A stretch of 64,000 bases of DNA from Nocardia sp. CY41. GTDB taxonomy: Bacteria > Actinomycetota > Actinomycetes > Mycobacteriales > Mycobacteriaceae. The notes under the pieces were generated by a model. That model made no database searches. It was given only the letters and a program-made list of their open reading frames with translations, and had not been told where the DNA came from. The DNA is taken from contig NZ_VUOS01000014.1 in the NCBI RefSeq assembly GCF_009829325.1, positions 124,001-188,000 of the forward strand, given 5' to 3'. Below, piece by piece: positions 16,281-25,252 of the stretch (its first letter is position 1; the number at the start of each line of letters is the position of its first letter). The position numbers and the translations under genes are program-made.

Positions 16281-17987
16281 TCAGCCGCAGACGGCACCGA
16301 TCGAGGCCGAGCCGACCAGTTTCGTGTACTTGGCCAAGACGCCGCGGGTGTAGCGAGGCGGCAGTGGTGCCCAGCCTTCCCGGCGGCGCGCGAGTTCGTC
16401 GGCGTCGACCAGCAGGTCCAGGGTGCCCGCGGCGACGTCGAGCCGGATGGGGTCGCCGTCGCGCACGAAAGCGATCGGTCCGCCGTCCACGGCCTCGGGG
16501 GCGACGTGTCCGACACACAGGCCGGTGGTGCCGCCGGAGAACCGTCCGTCGGTGAGCAGCAAAACGTCCTTGCCCAGGCCCGCCCCCTTGATCGCCGCGG
16601 TGATGGCGAGCATCTCGCGCATCCCTGGACCGCCTTTCGGTCCCTCGTACCGGATGACGACCACGTCGCCCGCCGCGATCGTGCCGTCCTCGAGCGCGTC
16701 CATCGCCGCGCGTTCCCGGTCGAAAACCCGCGCCGTGCCGCTGAACACGTCGGAGTCGAAGCCCGCCGACTTGACGACGGCGCCGTCCGGGGCGAGCGAG
16801 CCGGACAGGATCGTGATGCCACCGGTCGGATGGATCGGTGCGGCCATCGCGCGGATCACCTTGCCATCGGGGTCCGGCGGTGTGATGTCGGCCAGGTTCT
16901 CCGCCACCGTCCGTCCCGTCACGGTCAGGCAGTCGCCGTGCAACAACCCGGCATCGAGCAGGGCCTTCATCATGACCGGCACGCCGCCGATCCGGTCCAC
17001 GTCGGTCATCACGTGATTGCCGAAGGGTTTGACGTCGGCGAGGTGCGGAACGCGGCGGCCGATGCGCGCGAAATCGTCCAGCGAGAGATCGACGTTCGCC
17101 TCGTGGGCGATCGCCAGCAGATGCAGCACGGCGTTGGTGGAACCGCCGAACGCCATGACCACCGCGATCGCGTTCTCGAACGCCGGTTTGGTGAGGATGT
17201 CGGAAGGAGTGATCCCCTGCCGGATCAACTCGATCACGGCCTCGCCGCTGCGGCGGGCGTAACCGTCCCGGCGGCGGTCGGTCGCGGGCGGGGCCGCGCT
17301 GCCTGGCAGCGACATGCCCAGCGCCTCCGCCGCACTGGCCATGGTGTTGGCGGTGTACATGCCACCGCACGCCCCTTCGCCCGGGCAGATCGCCCGCTCG
17401 ATGGCGGCGACGTCCTCGCGGCTCATCAACCCCCGGGCGCAGGCGCCGACCGCTTCGAAGGCGTCGATGATCGTCACCTCACGCTCGCTGCCGTCGGAGA
17501 GCTTGGCGATCCCGGGCAGGATCGACCCCGCGTACAGGAACACACTCGCCAAATTCAGCCGGGCCGCGGCCATCAGCATCCCGGGCAGCGACTTGTCGCA
17601 TCCGGCCAGCAGCACCGAGCCGTCGAGCCGCTCGGCTTGCATCACCGTCTCGACGCTGTCGGCGATCACCTCCCGCGAGACCAAGGAGAAGTGCATCCCC
17701 TCGTGGCCCATGGAGATGCCGTCGGACACCGAGATGGTGCCGAACTGCATGGGAAAGCCGCCGCCGGAGAAGACGCCGTCCTTACAGCCCTGAGCGAGCC
17801 GGTCCAGGGACAGATTGCAGGGAGTGATCTCGTTCCACGAGGACGCGACGCCGATCTGCGGCTTCTCCCAGTCCGCGTCGCCCATGCCGACCGCGCGCAG
17901 CATCCCGCGCGCGGCGGTCTTCTCCAGGCCGTCGGTGACGTCGCGGCTGCGCGGCTTGAGATCGGGAACCTTCGAATTCTCGGGCAT
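16281..17987 (-). CDS. ilvD: Dihydroxy-acid dehydratase (valine/isoleucine biosynthesis)
   Basis: A 568-aa enzyme matching IlvD over its whole length. It dehydrates 2,3-dihydroxy-3-methyl acids to the 2-keto precursors of valine, leucine and isoleucine, in the cytosol. The three conserved cysteines expected to hold the [2Fe-2S] cluster are present in TPCN (57), [10 protein letters not shown] (130) and [14 protein letters not shown] (207), and the Mg-binding lysine and C-terminal [18 protein letters not shown] segment are intact. The ATG at 17987 gives a normal N-terminus. It stands alone, divergent from the PopR/ClgR-like gene; no leucine-rich leader peptide or other attenuator was seen in the 129-bp intergenic region. 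Confidence 0.95.
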   Translation of the reverse strand: MPENSKVPDLKPRSRDVTDGLEKTAARGMLRAVGMGDADWEKPQIGVASSWNEITPCNLSLDRLAQGCKDGVFSGGGFPMQFGTISVSDGISMGHEGMHFSLVSREVIADSVETVMQAERLDGSVLLAGCDKSLPGMLMAAARLNLASVFLYAGSILPGIAKLSDGSEREVTIIDAFEAVGACARGLMSREDVAAIERAICPGEGACGGMYTANTMASAAEALGMSLPGSAAPPATDRRRDGYARRSGEAVIELIRQGITPSDILTKPAFENAIAVVMAFGGSTNAVLHLLAIAHEANVDLSLDDFARIGRRVPHLADVKPFGNHVMTDVDRIGGVPVMMKALLDAGLLHGDCLTVTGRTVAENLADITPPDPDGKVIRAMAAPIHPTGGITILSGSLAPDGAVVKSAGFDSDVFSGTARVFDRERAAMDALEDGTIAAGDVVVIRYEGPKGGPGMREMLAITAAIKGAGLGKDVLLLTDGRFSGGTTGLCVGHVAPEAVDGGPIAFVRDGDPIRLDVAAGTLDLLVDADELARRREGWAPLPPRYTRGVLAKYTKLVGSASIGAVCG

Positions 17988-18116
17988 GGTTCCCCATCAT
18001 GCTCGGTCCGCTCCGATCGCCGCGGCGACCACGCCGAATCCGCGCATACCGCGGCGCTCGTACGCCCAGAGCGTAATGCCGGGCAGACCCGCCATCCGGA
18101 ACCGTACGCTCTGCTC

Positions 18117-18497
18117 ATGAGCGAGCACCCGAGACTGCACTCGATTCCCGGTGGACGCGACGACCGGCAGCAGGACCTGCGCACACCGCCGGAACCCCTG
18201 TGGCGCGAGGTGCTCGGTGAACAGTTGCGCACACTGCGGCAGGACCGCAGCGAGACGCTGGTCGAAACCGCTCGCCGGGCGGGCATTTCCCCGCAGTATC
18301 TGTCGGAGGTGGAACGGGGACGCAAAGAGCCGTCGAGCGAGATGATCGCCGCCCTGGCCGGCTCCCTCGGCACCACACTGGGCGAGCTCACCGGACAGGT
18401 GGCCGACCAGCTGCGGGCCCGGCGCCGGATGGCGCTCTTGCGACGGCCTGCGCCGCGTTCCGCTACCGGGCCCACACTGATGGCCCTGGCGGCTTAG
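18117..18497 (+). CDS. PopR/ClgR-like XRE regulator of clp genes, C-terminus Leu-Ala-Ala
   Basis: A 126-aa protein with a Cro/C1 helix-turn-helix at residues ~33-92: [20 protein letters not shown], then [20 protein letters not shown]. The [11 protein letters not shown] segment is the hallmark of the ClgR/PopR activators of actinobacterial clp genes. Established work in Streptomyces shows ClgR and PopR are themselves destroyed by ClpP through C-terminal alanines; this protein ends MALAA, like an ssrA tag. It faces the clpP pair: its TAG stop overlaps the TAA stop of the serine-less clpP. The target assignment follows from family and neighbourhood and was not tested. Confidence 0.85.
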   Translation: MSEHPRLHSIPGGRDDRQQDLRTPPEPLWREVLGEQLRTLRQDRSETLVETARRAGISPQYLSEVERGRKEPSSEMIAALAGSLGTTLGELTGQVADQLRARRRMALLRRPAPRSATGPTLMALAA

Positions 18498-19087
18498 TCG
18501 CGCCGCCCCAGGACCTGGTCGACAAGGCCGTACTCGACCGCTGCCGACGCGGTGAAGACCCGGTCGCGGTCGGTGTCGCGGCGTAGCCGCTCCACCGTTT
18601 GCCCGGTGTGCTTCGACAGGATCGACTCGATCTCCGCGCGCATGCGCACCAGTTCGTCGGCCTGCAGGATCAGATCGGGAATCGTGCCCTGCCCGCGCGC
18701 GGCGGGCTGATGCAGCACCACCCTGGCGTGCGGGAGCATGGCGCGGCGACCGGGCTCGCCGCCCGCCAGCAGCACCGCGCCCACCGCGATCGCCTGCCCG
18801 ACGCAGGTGGTCTGCACAGGCGACTGAATGTGCTGCATGGTGTCGTACACGGCGAGCATGGACGACAGATCCCCGCCCTCACAGTTGATGTAGAGGTTGA
18901 TCTCCTGCTCCGGACTTTCCGACTCCAGGTGCAGCAGCTGCGCGATGAGCGCGTTGGCGACGCCCGAGTCGATCGGCGTGCCGAGGTAGACGATGCGCTC
19001 GGCGAGCAGGTGGGAGTAGATGTCGGTGATCCGCTCGCCGCCGCGCGGATGCTGCGCGATCACATTGGGAATGGTGTAGGTACTCAT
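18494..19087 (-). CDS. ClpP-family subunit with catalytic serine replaced by alanine
   Basis: A 197-aa ClpP homologue of normal length. Aligning the nucleophile region by eye to the canonical MGQAASMGA gives VGQAIAVGA here, so the catalytic Ser is Ala101 (codon GCG). His126 in LHQP and Asp175 in DRDRVFTA remain. The handle and oxyanion segments ([30 protein letters not shown]) are intact, so assembly is expected but not peptide cleavage. ATG 19087 overlaps the stop of the 50-codon repeat ORF (ATGA), and the active clpP lies upstream in the same transcript. It probably forms mixed tetradecamers as a structural or substrate-gating subunit; this is inference. Confidence 0.9.
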   Translation of the reverse strand: MSTYTIPNVIAQHPRGGERITDIYSHLLAERIVYLGTPIDSGVANALIAQLLHLESESPEQEINLYINCEGGDLSSMLAVYDTMQHIQSPVQTTCVGQAIAVGAVLLAGGEPGRRAMLPHARVVLHQPAARGQGTIPDLILQADELVRMRAEIESILSKHTGQTVERLRRDTDRDRVFTASAAVEYGLVDQVLGRRD

Positions 19088-19236
19088 GCTCTGTCCTTTC
19101 CGGCATGAACGGGGCCCTGCGTGGTCACGCTGCGCTGCCGCCTCCGGGCCTGACCGCTCATGCTGTATCCGATTCCGGCATGAACGGGGACCTGCGTGGT
19201 CACGCTGCGCTGCCGCCTCCGGGCCTGACCGCTCAT
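19084..19236 (-). CDS. 50-aa ORF of two 25-residue repeats, coupled to both clpP genes
   Basis: Between the clpP genes an ATG at 19236 overlaps the stop of the upstream clpP (ATGA) and its own TGA overlaps the ATG of the downstream clpP (ATGA). The frame encodes exactly two 25-residue units, each beginning [15 protein letters not shown], continuing with V or G and then PVHAG, and ending IGYS or KDRA. The product would be highly basic. Three facts favour translation: exact 75-bp period preserving frame, coupling signals at both ends, and no internal stop. Against it, the duplicated DNA might act as RNA or merely pass ribosomes through the gap. No homologue is recognised. Confidence 0.5.
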   Translation of the reverse strand: MSGQARRRQRSVTTQVPVHAGIGYSMSGQARRRQRSVTTQGPVHAGKDRA

Positions 19237-19238
19237 GC
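19098..19238. repeat. Two near-identical 66-bp direct repeats, 75-bp period
   Basis: Copies at 19098-19163 and 19173-19238 differ at one base (ggggCcc against ggggAcc) and are separated by 9 bp. The copy on the right contains the stop codon of the active clpP. The low divergence points to recent duplication. Confidence 0.9.
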
Positions 19239-19838
19239 CGAGATCCCGATTCGCTGGCGTTGGGGGACGATCTGCCCGAACGAGTCGACGATGTGGTCGA
19301 CGAAGCCGTACTCCTTGGCCTGCGCCGCCGTGAACCAGCGGTCGTGCAGCGAATCCTCGTAGATCCGGTCGAAGGGCTGGCCGGTGTCCTCGGCGATGAT
19401 TCCGAGCACGGTGTCGACGGTGTAGCGCAGATCGTCGGCCTGGACCTCCACGTCCACGGCGGTGCCGCCGATGCCCGCCGATCCCTGATGCATCAGCACC
19501 CGTGCGTGCGGCAATGCGAAACGCTTGCCCTTGCTCCCCGACGACAAGAGGAATTGCCCCGCACTGCAGGCCAATCCGAGCGCGAGCGTGGAGACCTCGC
19601 ACGGCACCAGCCGCATCACATCGCGGATGGCGAGCATGGAGGGAACCGATCCGCCCGGCGAATGGATCCACAGCGAGATACCCGCCTCGGGATCCTCGGC
19701 GGCGAGCGTGAGCAGCTGGGTCATCAGCAGCGTGCCGTTGTCGTCGTCGAGCGCGCCGTCGAGCACGACGATGCGACGGCTGAGCAGTTGCTCGCGCGCC
19801 CGCCAGCTGAACATCGGGGTCTTGTCATCGTGAGCCAT
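19233..19838 (-). CDS. clpP: ATP-dependent Clp protease proteolytic subunit, intact triad
   Basis: A 201-aa ClpP with the complete triad Ser92 (LGLACSAGQ), His117 (LMHQGS) and Asp166 (SLHDRWFTA). ClpP forms the tetradecameric serine-protease chamber fed by ClpX/ClpC. The N-terminal propeptide is short. ATG 19838 was chosen; an in-frame ATG at 19865 would place the start in an upstream palindrome. It leads a coupled operon: this gene, the repeat ORF, then the serine-less clpP, resembling the clpP3-clpP4 pair that Streptomyces carries besides clpP1P2 and controls through PopR. That equivalence is inferred from gene context, not from a tree. Confidence 0.92.
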   Translation of the reverse strand: MAHDDKTPMFSWRAREQLLSRRIVVLDGALDDDNGTLLMTQLLTLAAEDPEAGISLWIHSPGGSVPSMLAIRDVMRLVPCEVSTLALGLACSAGQFLLSSGSKGKRFALPHARVLMHQGSAGIGGTAVDVEVQADDLRYTVDTVLGIIAEDTGQPFDRIYEDSLHDRWFTAAQAKEYGFVDHIVDSFGQIVPQRQRIGISA

Positions 19839-19845
19839 GGCTCCA

Positions 19846-19867
19846 CGGTGCCGCACCAGCGGCACCG
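19846..19867. promoter_or_regulatory. Palindrome just upstream of the active clpP
   Basis: CGGTGCCGC (19846-19854) and GCGGCACCG (19859-19867) are perfect 9-base arms around ACCA, 8 bp before the ATG. A second small palindrome GAACCGGTTC follows at 19867-19876. Either may be the binding site of the PopR/ClgR-like activator; alternatively the first could be an mRNA hairpin affecting translation. Confidence 0.5.
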
Positions 19868-19978
19868 AACCGGTTCCGCGCTGCCCTGGGCAGATCCGCT
19901 CTCAGCAGCCGGTGACGGACGACCGGTGCGCCGCTTGTCGCCCCAGCCCGAATGTGGCACCGGCGAACATGATCCGGC

Positions 19979-20140
19979 TCATCGCGCCACTCCGGCCGCC
20001 GGCGGGACCCGGGACAGCCCCAGCGCCCCGGCGAGCACACGATCGCGCAGGCGGAAGGGCAGATGGGCGAGCAACCGGAGCATGCGGGCGTCCGCACCGG
20101 CGACGGCGGCGACTCTACGACGCGCTCGCCGACTGGGCGG
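19979..20140 (-). pseudogene. C-terminal remnant, SDR-like
   Basis: On the minus strand a short frame ending at a TGA (19981-19979) reads DARMLRLLAHLPFRLRDRVL then AGALGLSRVPP, which looks like the tail of a short-chain dehydrogenase. Nothing recognisable lies upstream of about 20140 in any frame, and there is no start or ribosome site. Best read as a gene fragment; the family assignment is tentative. It fills part of the 425-bp gap between clpP and the DUF2637 gene, which otherwise holds only the terminator at 20209. Confidence 0.35.
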
Positions 20141-20208
20141 AATGGGCCGGAACCGCGCCGCTGTCCGAGCCGAAACCCTGAGGGGGCCTGAGGATCCGGC
20201 CCGTGGAA

Positions 20209-20251
20209 CGACGATGCCCGTCGGCGCGGAGTGCGCTGACGGGCATCGTCG
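20209..20251 (-). terminator. Hairpin terminator of the DUF2637 gene
   Basis: CGACGATGCCCGTC (20209-20222) pairs perfectly over 14 bases with GACGGGCATCGTCG (20238-20251); the loop itself can form a GCGC/GCGC stem. It begins 13 bp past the stop codon on the minus strand. Confidence 0.8.
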
Positions 20252-20263
20252 CCGGAACGGGGG

Positions 20264-21814
20264 CTAGGACTCGCGGCCCGCGGTCGAAGCGGAACGCTGC
20301 CTGCTGGTGCGGGCGCGGCGGCGTTCGGCCTGCAGCTCGGCGAGTTCCTGCTCGAGGATGTCGGCGACGCGGAACGAACCGGTGTCGTAGATGTCCGGCG
20401 TGCGGGCCGTCGGCGGCTGCGTGATATCGGGCTTGGGGGTGTCCTTGCCGTTCTTGGGCTCCGGCGTCGGGCTGTCGCTCTTGGCTTCGGCCTGCGGGCG
20501 GCGCGTGGCCACCGGGATCTCCGCCGTCGCGGCCTCGGTGTCGGCTGCCGTGGTGCGGGGCTTGGCCGGGGGCGTCTGCCGGACGACCACCTTCGCCGCG
20601 GCCGGTTCGTCGGCGGGCACCCGCGCGGCCGGGCGGTCCTCGGAGCCGGCGGCCGCGACCGATGCGGGTTCGCTCGCGACGAGCTTCTTCCCGTTGGCCG
20701 ACGGCGCACTTCCGTTGACGACGGTGTCTTCGACGCGCGCCGACGTGCCGAAGACGTCCATCGCGTCGAGATCCTCGATCGACTCGGGCAGCACCGGCTT
20801 CCGCGGTGCCTCGACCGGCGCCCACTGGGTCTCGGCTTGCGCCACGGCCACGGCCTGCTCTTCGGAAGTCTCCGGCGCGCCGTCGGTTTCGACGACCTCG
20901 ACGGCCTCCTGCTCGACGACCTCCACCGGGGGCGCGGCCACGACGGGCCGCGGTTCGGGGTTCACGTGCTCGTGCGGGATGCCCGGCGCCTCGGGCGCGG
21001 TGGGCATCCGGTACCTGGGCAGCGTGAGCCGGATCTGCTCGGCCGGGTCGGGCAGATCGCGAACCTGCTCGGTGGCCCTGGCGATGGCGAGGCCGTAGCG
21101 GGCGCTCGCGGCGTCGTGGATGAGCAGTGCGACGCCGATCATCACCGGCGCGATGGCGTGCACGGCCGCGTCGTACCACGCGCCCGCACGCAGGTAGGGG
21201 TAGGTGTTGAGGCTGACGGTCAAGGTCAGCAGGGCCATTTCGGCAGCCGCGACCTGACGGCGGTTGTCCACCACACCCCACTCGGCGACCTTGTTGGTGC
21301 CGATCATGATGATGATCAAGCAGACGCTGATCATGCCTTCGAGCAGGTAGCTGAACCAGTACAGCGGATCGGTCGCGCCACCGGGAGCGATGTTGTGCTG
21401 GACGTTGACCGCCGACCACAACATGCCCGCCGCGACGACGCCGGCCAGCGCGCGCAGCGACCAGGACCGATGCCGGTAGAGCGAGGCCAGCTTCGCGTGC
21501 GGGCTGGATTCGCGTCGTTGCGCGGCAATCGCCTTGCGGGCGAGCAAAAGGTCTCGCATGTCGGCCTTCTCGATCGCTTCGGTGGTCTGCCTGGCGCGGT
21601 CGGACGCCGCGGCGGCCGCCTGCGCCTCTTTCCAGCGCTGTCCGCGCTCCTGGGTGCGAATCCGTTCGGCGAGCTCACGTTCGGCATACAGTTCGTCCTC
21701 CGACAGCGCCTCGGTCAGCGCGGGATCGAACTGGTAGGCGAGCCGTCCACGGGCCTTCTCGACCCGCCTCGCCAGCTGTGTAACCTCGTCCTCGATGGGA
21801 TGTTCGATGACCAT
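20264..21814 (-). CDS. DUF2637 (SpdB-like) membrane protein with long acidic tail
   Basis: A 516-aa protein in three parts: a charged, coiled-coil-prone N-terminus (ARRVEKARGR to about residue 110), a block of about four membrane segments (GVVAAGMLWSAVNVQHNI, LLEGMISVCLIIIMIG, MALLTLTVSLNTYPYL, VHAIAPVMIGVALLI), and a ~280-residue low-complexity tail rich in Ala, Glu, Pro and Thr. The membrane block matches DUF2637, best known from SpdB spread proteins of conjugative actinomycete plasmids, but single chromosomal copies are common and no transfer gene is nearby. ATG 21814 is chosen over 21880 because GGGAG lies 6 bases upstream. Confidence 0.8.
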   Translation of the reverse strand: MVIEHPIEDEVTQLARRVEKARGRLAYQFDPALTEALSEDELYAERELAERIRTQERGQRWKEAQAAAAASDRARQTTEAIEKADMRDLLLARKAIAAQRRESSPHAKLASLYRHRSWSLRALAGVVAAGMLWSAVNVQHNIAPGGATDPLYWFSYLLEGMISVCLIIIMIGTNKVAEWGVVDNRRQVAAAEMALLTLTVSLNTYPYLRAGAWYDAAVHAIAPVMIGVALLIHDAASARYGLAIARATEQVRDLPDPAEQIRLTLPRYRMPTAPEAPGIPHEHVNPEPRPVVAAPPVEVVEQEAVEVVETDGAPETSEEQAVAVAQAETQWAPVEAPRKPVLPESIEDLDAMDVFGTSARVEDTVVNGSAPSANGKKLVASEPASVAAAGSEDRPAARVPADEPAAAKVVVRQTPPAKPRTTAADTEAATAEIPVATRRPQAEAKSDSPTPEPKNGKDTPKPDITQPPTARTPDIYDTGSFRVADILEQELAELQAERRRARTSRQRSASTAGRES

Positions 21815-22219
21815 CAGCGCTCCCCGCACGGGAGAGTCGATGGCAGACAAGTGATCACGAATGGCAACGGCACGTCTCATTCATAGTCGATCCACCGCTA
21901 CTGGCGAAACTGTTCATTTGCCATCTCGCAAAACTATTCGGCGCGCCGCGGACGACACACGCGCCGCGAGGTGATTTCCAGCGCGTCGCAGGCATTTCCT
22001 TCCTACCGCGCAGCAGACCATTGATCGCTCTATGCTGGAGTGGCGCGCTTTCCCTTCGCGGCGGCGCGTGCGCTCCCGCAGCGCGTTCGGATACGCCGGT
22101 GCTGTCGAGATTCGCCCCTCGGCGGCACCGGGCCGCCCACGATCCGCACCGGCCTCCGAGCCGCGATCGTCGCGGCGCGCCGCGCCGGATCCGCGAACGT
22201 TTCGCCGCTGCGGCGGCGC
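21815..22219. other. 405-bp intergenic region with an AT-rich promoter patch
   Basis: No gene is supported. Around 21904-21939 two related direct repeats, GCGAAACTGTTC and GCAAAACTATTC, lie 24 bp apart in the only AT-rich patch, upstream of the DUF2637 gene; they may be a promoter or regulator site. The rest (21960-22219) is very GC-rich and carries only shadow frames. Confidence 0.45.
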
Positions 22220-22822
22220 TCACCGGTGACCGGCCGAGCGCTCGGCGTCCACCGAGTCGAGCACCCGGGACAACATGTCGAACAGCAGCCGGTCCAGCCC
22301 GTCCTGGTCGACATCGTCGCGGGACAGCCACTGCACGGTGAGGTCCTCGGCCAGCGCCCACCACGAACGCACCACCAAGCGCTCGGCGGTCGAGCGCGCG
22401 GGCCGGCCCAGAGCGGCGAACACCCGCTCGGTCAGTTCGTCGTGCATCCGCTCCATGATCGACTCGAGCACCGGGTCCTGCCCCGCGGCGCGGAGCAGGC
22501 TCACCAGCGGTCCACTGCGCCTGCGCATGTAGCCCACGAAGTTGGCGATCATCGACGCGAGCGGGTCCGCGGCGTCCGGATCGGGACCGGTGGCGCGCAG
22601 GAATCGCTGTGACGCGGCGTGGACGAGCTGCGCGTAGTAGTCCTGCTTGGTCGGGAAGTAGTGGAACAGCAACCCGCGCGAGATACCCGCCTCCTGCGCG
22701 ACCGCGTCGACGGTGATCTGGTGCCACGGGCGATCGATCAGCATGCCCAGACCGATGCCGATGAGTTGTCTGCGCCGGTCGTCCGCCGAGCGTCGGCCGC
22801 CCGCCACGGCAACCTCGGTCAT
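22220..22822 (-). CDS. TetR family regulator of the acyl-CoA dehydrogenase/kinase operon
   Basis: A 200-aa TetR protein with helix-turn-helix at residues ~18-60 (WHQITVDAVAQEAGISRGLL then FHYFPTKQDYY), a form common in mycobacterial regulators of lipid metabolism. GGAGGGCGG precedes ATG 22822 directly; the ORF extends 7 codons further to 22843 but into the operator. It is divergent from the acyl-CoA dehydrogenase at 22913. Two copies of the palindrome TTGAGCA-a-TGCTCAA lie between the genes, one overlapping its own promoter and one next to the dehydrogenase start. An acyl-CoA is the likely inducer, by analogy with related regulators. Confidence 0.92.
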   Translation of the reverse strand: MTEVAVAGGRRSADDRRRQLIGIGLGMLIDRPWHQITVDAVAQEAGISRGLLFHYFPTKQDYYAQLVHAASQRFLRATGPDPDAADPLASMIANFVGYMRRRSGPLVSLLRAAGQDPVLESIMERMHDELTERVFAALGRPARSTAERLVVRSWWALAEDLTVQWLSRDDVDQDGLDRLLFDMLSRVLDSVDAERSAGHR

Positions 22823-22835
22823 CCGCCCTCCTATA

Positions 22836-22850
22836 TTGAGCAATGCTCAA
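22836..22850. promoter_or_regulatory. TetR operator copy 1, TTGAGCA-a-TGCTCAA
   Basis: Perfect 7-base arms with a single central base, immediately upstream of the tetR ribosome site. Flanked by TATA-like AT sequence suitable for a -10 element. Confidence 0.75.
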
Positions 22851-22879
22851 TAATATGCTACCAATGACCCGACCGGAAG

Positions 22880-22894
22880 TTGAGCAATGCTCAG
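22880..22894. promoter_or_regulatory. TetR operator copy 2, TTGAGCA-a-TGCTCAg
   Basis: Same motif as at 22836 with one mismatch at the last base, centred 44 bp downstream and 19 bp before the acyl-CoA dehydrogenase ATG. Two identical sites in one divergent promoter make the assignment to the adjacent TetR protein strong. Confidence 0.75.
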
Positions 22895-22912
22895 CGAGCC
22901 TCGAGGATGGGT

Positions 22913-24117
<1,205 letters not shown>

Positions 24118-24121
<4 letters not shown>

Positions 24122-25173
24122 ACGCTGCGGACGCCGCCGCGGTCCGCGCGGAGGACGCCTTCGACGTCGCAGCGATGCACGCCTGGCTCGCCGAGCAGGT
24201 ACCCGGTCTGAGCGAGCCGCCCGAGGTGCGCCAGTTCTCCGGAGGTGCATCCAATCTGACGTATCTGCTGCGTTACCCGGATCGCGACCTGATCCTGCGC
24301 CGCCCGCCTGGCGGCACCAAAGCGGCATCCGCGCACGACATGGGCCGCGAGTTTCTGGTGCAACAGCGGCTGCGTCCGCACTATCGCTACGTGCCGCGGA
24401 TGGTGGCACGGTGCGCCGATCCGGAGGTGATCGGCAGCGAGTTCTACGTGATGGAGCGGGTGGCGGGCACGATCCTGCGGGGCGATCTGCCCGAGGGCGC
24501 CAGCCTGTCCCCGGACCGGGCGCGACGCTTGTCCACCGCGGCGTTCGACTGCCTGATCGAATTGCACCAGGTGGACCCCGTCGCCGCCGGCCTCACCGAA
24601 ATCGGCCGTGGCGCGGGCTATGTCGGCCGCCAGGTAGCGGGCTGGTCACGGCGCTTCGTGGACGCCCGCACCGACAACGTGGGCGATTTCGCCGCGGTGA
24701 TGACCTGGCTGGACGCCAACCAGCCCGCGGACGTCGCCACCACCGTCATCCACAACGACTTCCGCCTGGACAATCTGGTGCTGGACCCGTCGGGCTCGGG
24801 CGCGATCGTCGGCGTGCTCGATTGGGAGATGGCGACGCTGGGCGATCCGCTGATGGATCTCGGTGGGGCGCTGGCCTACTGGGTGCAGGCGGACGACGAC
24901 GAGGTCATGCGGGCCTCCCGCCGTCAGCCCAGTCACCTGCCCGGCATGCTGACCCGCGCGCAGATCGTCGAACACTATTGCGCACGCACCGGACGCTCGG
25001 CGGAGAACTGGCCGTTCTACGAGGTCTTCGGATTGTTCCGCCTGGCCGTCATCGCCCAGCAGATCTACTACCGCTACCACCACGGACAGACCACGAATCC
25101 GGCGTTCAAGGATTTCTGGATGCTGATCAACTATCTGGAATGGCGCTGCCGGAAGGTCGCCGGGATCGAGTAG
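24118..25173 (+). CDS. APH-fold phosphotransferase (putative hydroxyacyl-CoA kinase)
   Basis: A 351-aa protein of the choline/aminoglycoside phosphotransferase fold. The N-lobe has FSGGASNLTYLL as nucleotide loop, the catalytic Brenner loop is HNDFRLDNLVLD (residues 212-223), and the metal-binding Asp235 lies in LDWEMATLGDP. This LDWEMATLGDPLMDLG signature is typical of the ACAD10/11 and FadE36-like kinases rather than of antibiotic-resistance enzymes. It is translationally coupled to the acyl-CoA dehydrogenase by a GTGA overlap, supporting joint action on hydroxyacyl-CoA: phosphorylation, then elimination. The substrate chain length is unknown. Confidence 0.9.
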
Positions 25174-25252
25174 CGAACTCGAACACCGTCATCGGGCGGC
25201 GGGTGTGCGGCAGGTGGCTGACCATATCGACCGCCCAACCGTGCCCACGTCA

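Noticed and set aside
18494-19087. Ser75/Ser76 in DLSSML as the ClpP nucleophile
   Set aside because: That segment aligns with the oxyanion/handle region GGxVxAGxAIYD, not with the nucleophile elbow, so it does not rescue the missing catalytic serine.
19098-19238. CRISPR-like repeats
   Set aside because: Only two long repeats with a 9-bp gap, no short spacers and no cas genes.
20264-21814. Integrated conjugative plasmid suggested by the DUF2637/SpdB-like gene
   Set aside because: No tra, rep, integrase or attachment site nearby; neighbours are ordinary chromosomal genes and DUF2637 occurs as a chromosomal single gene in Nocardia-like genomes.
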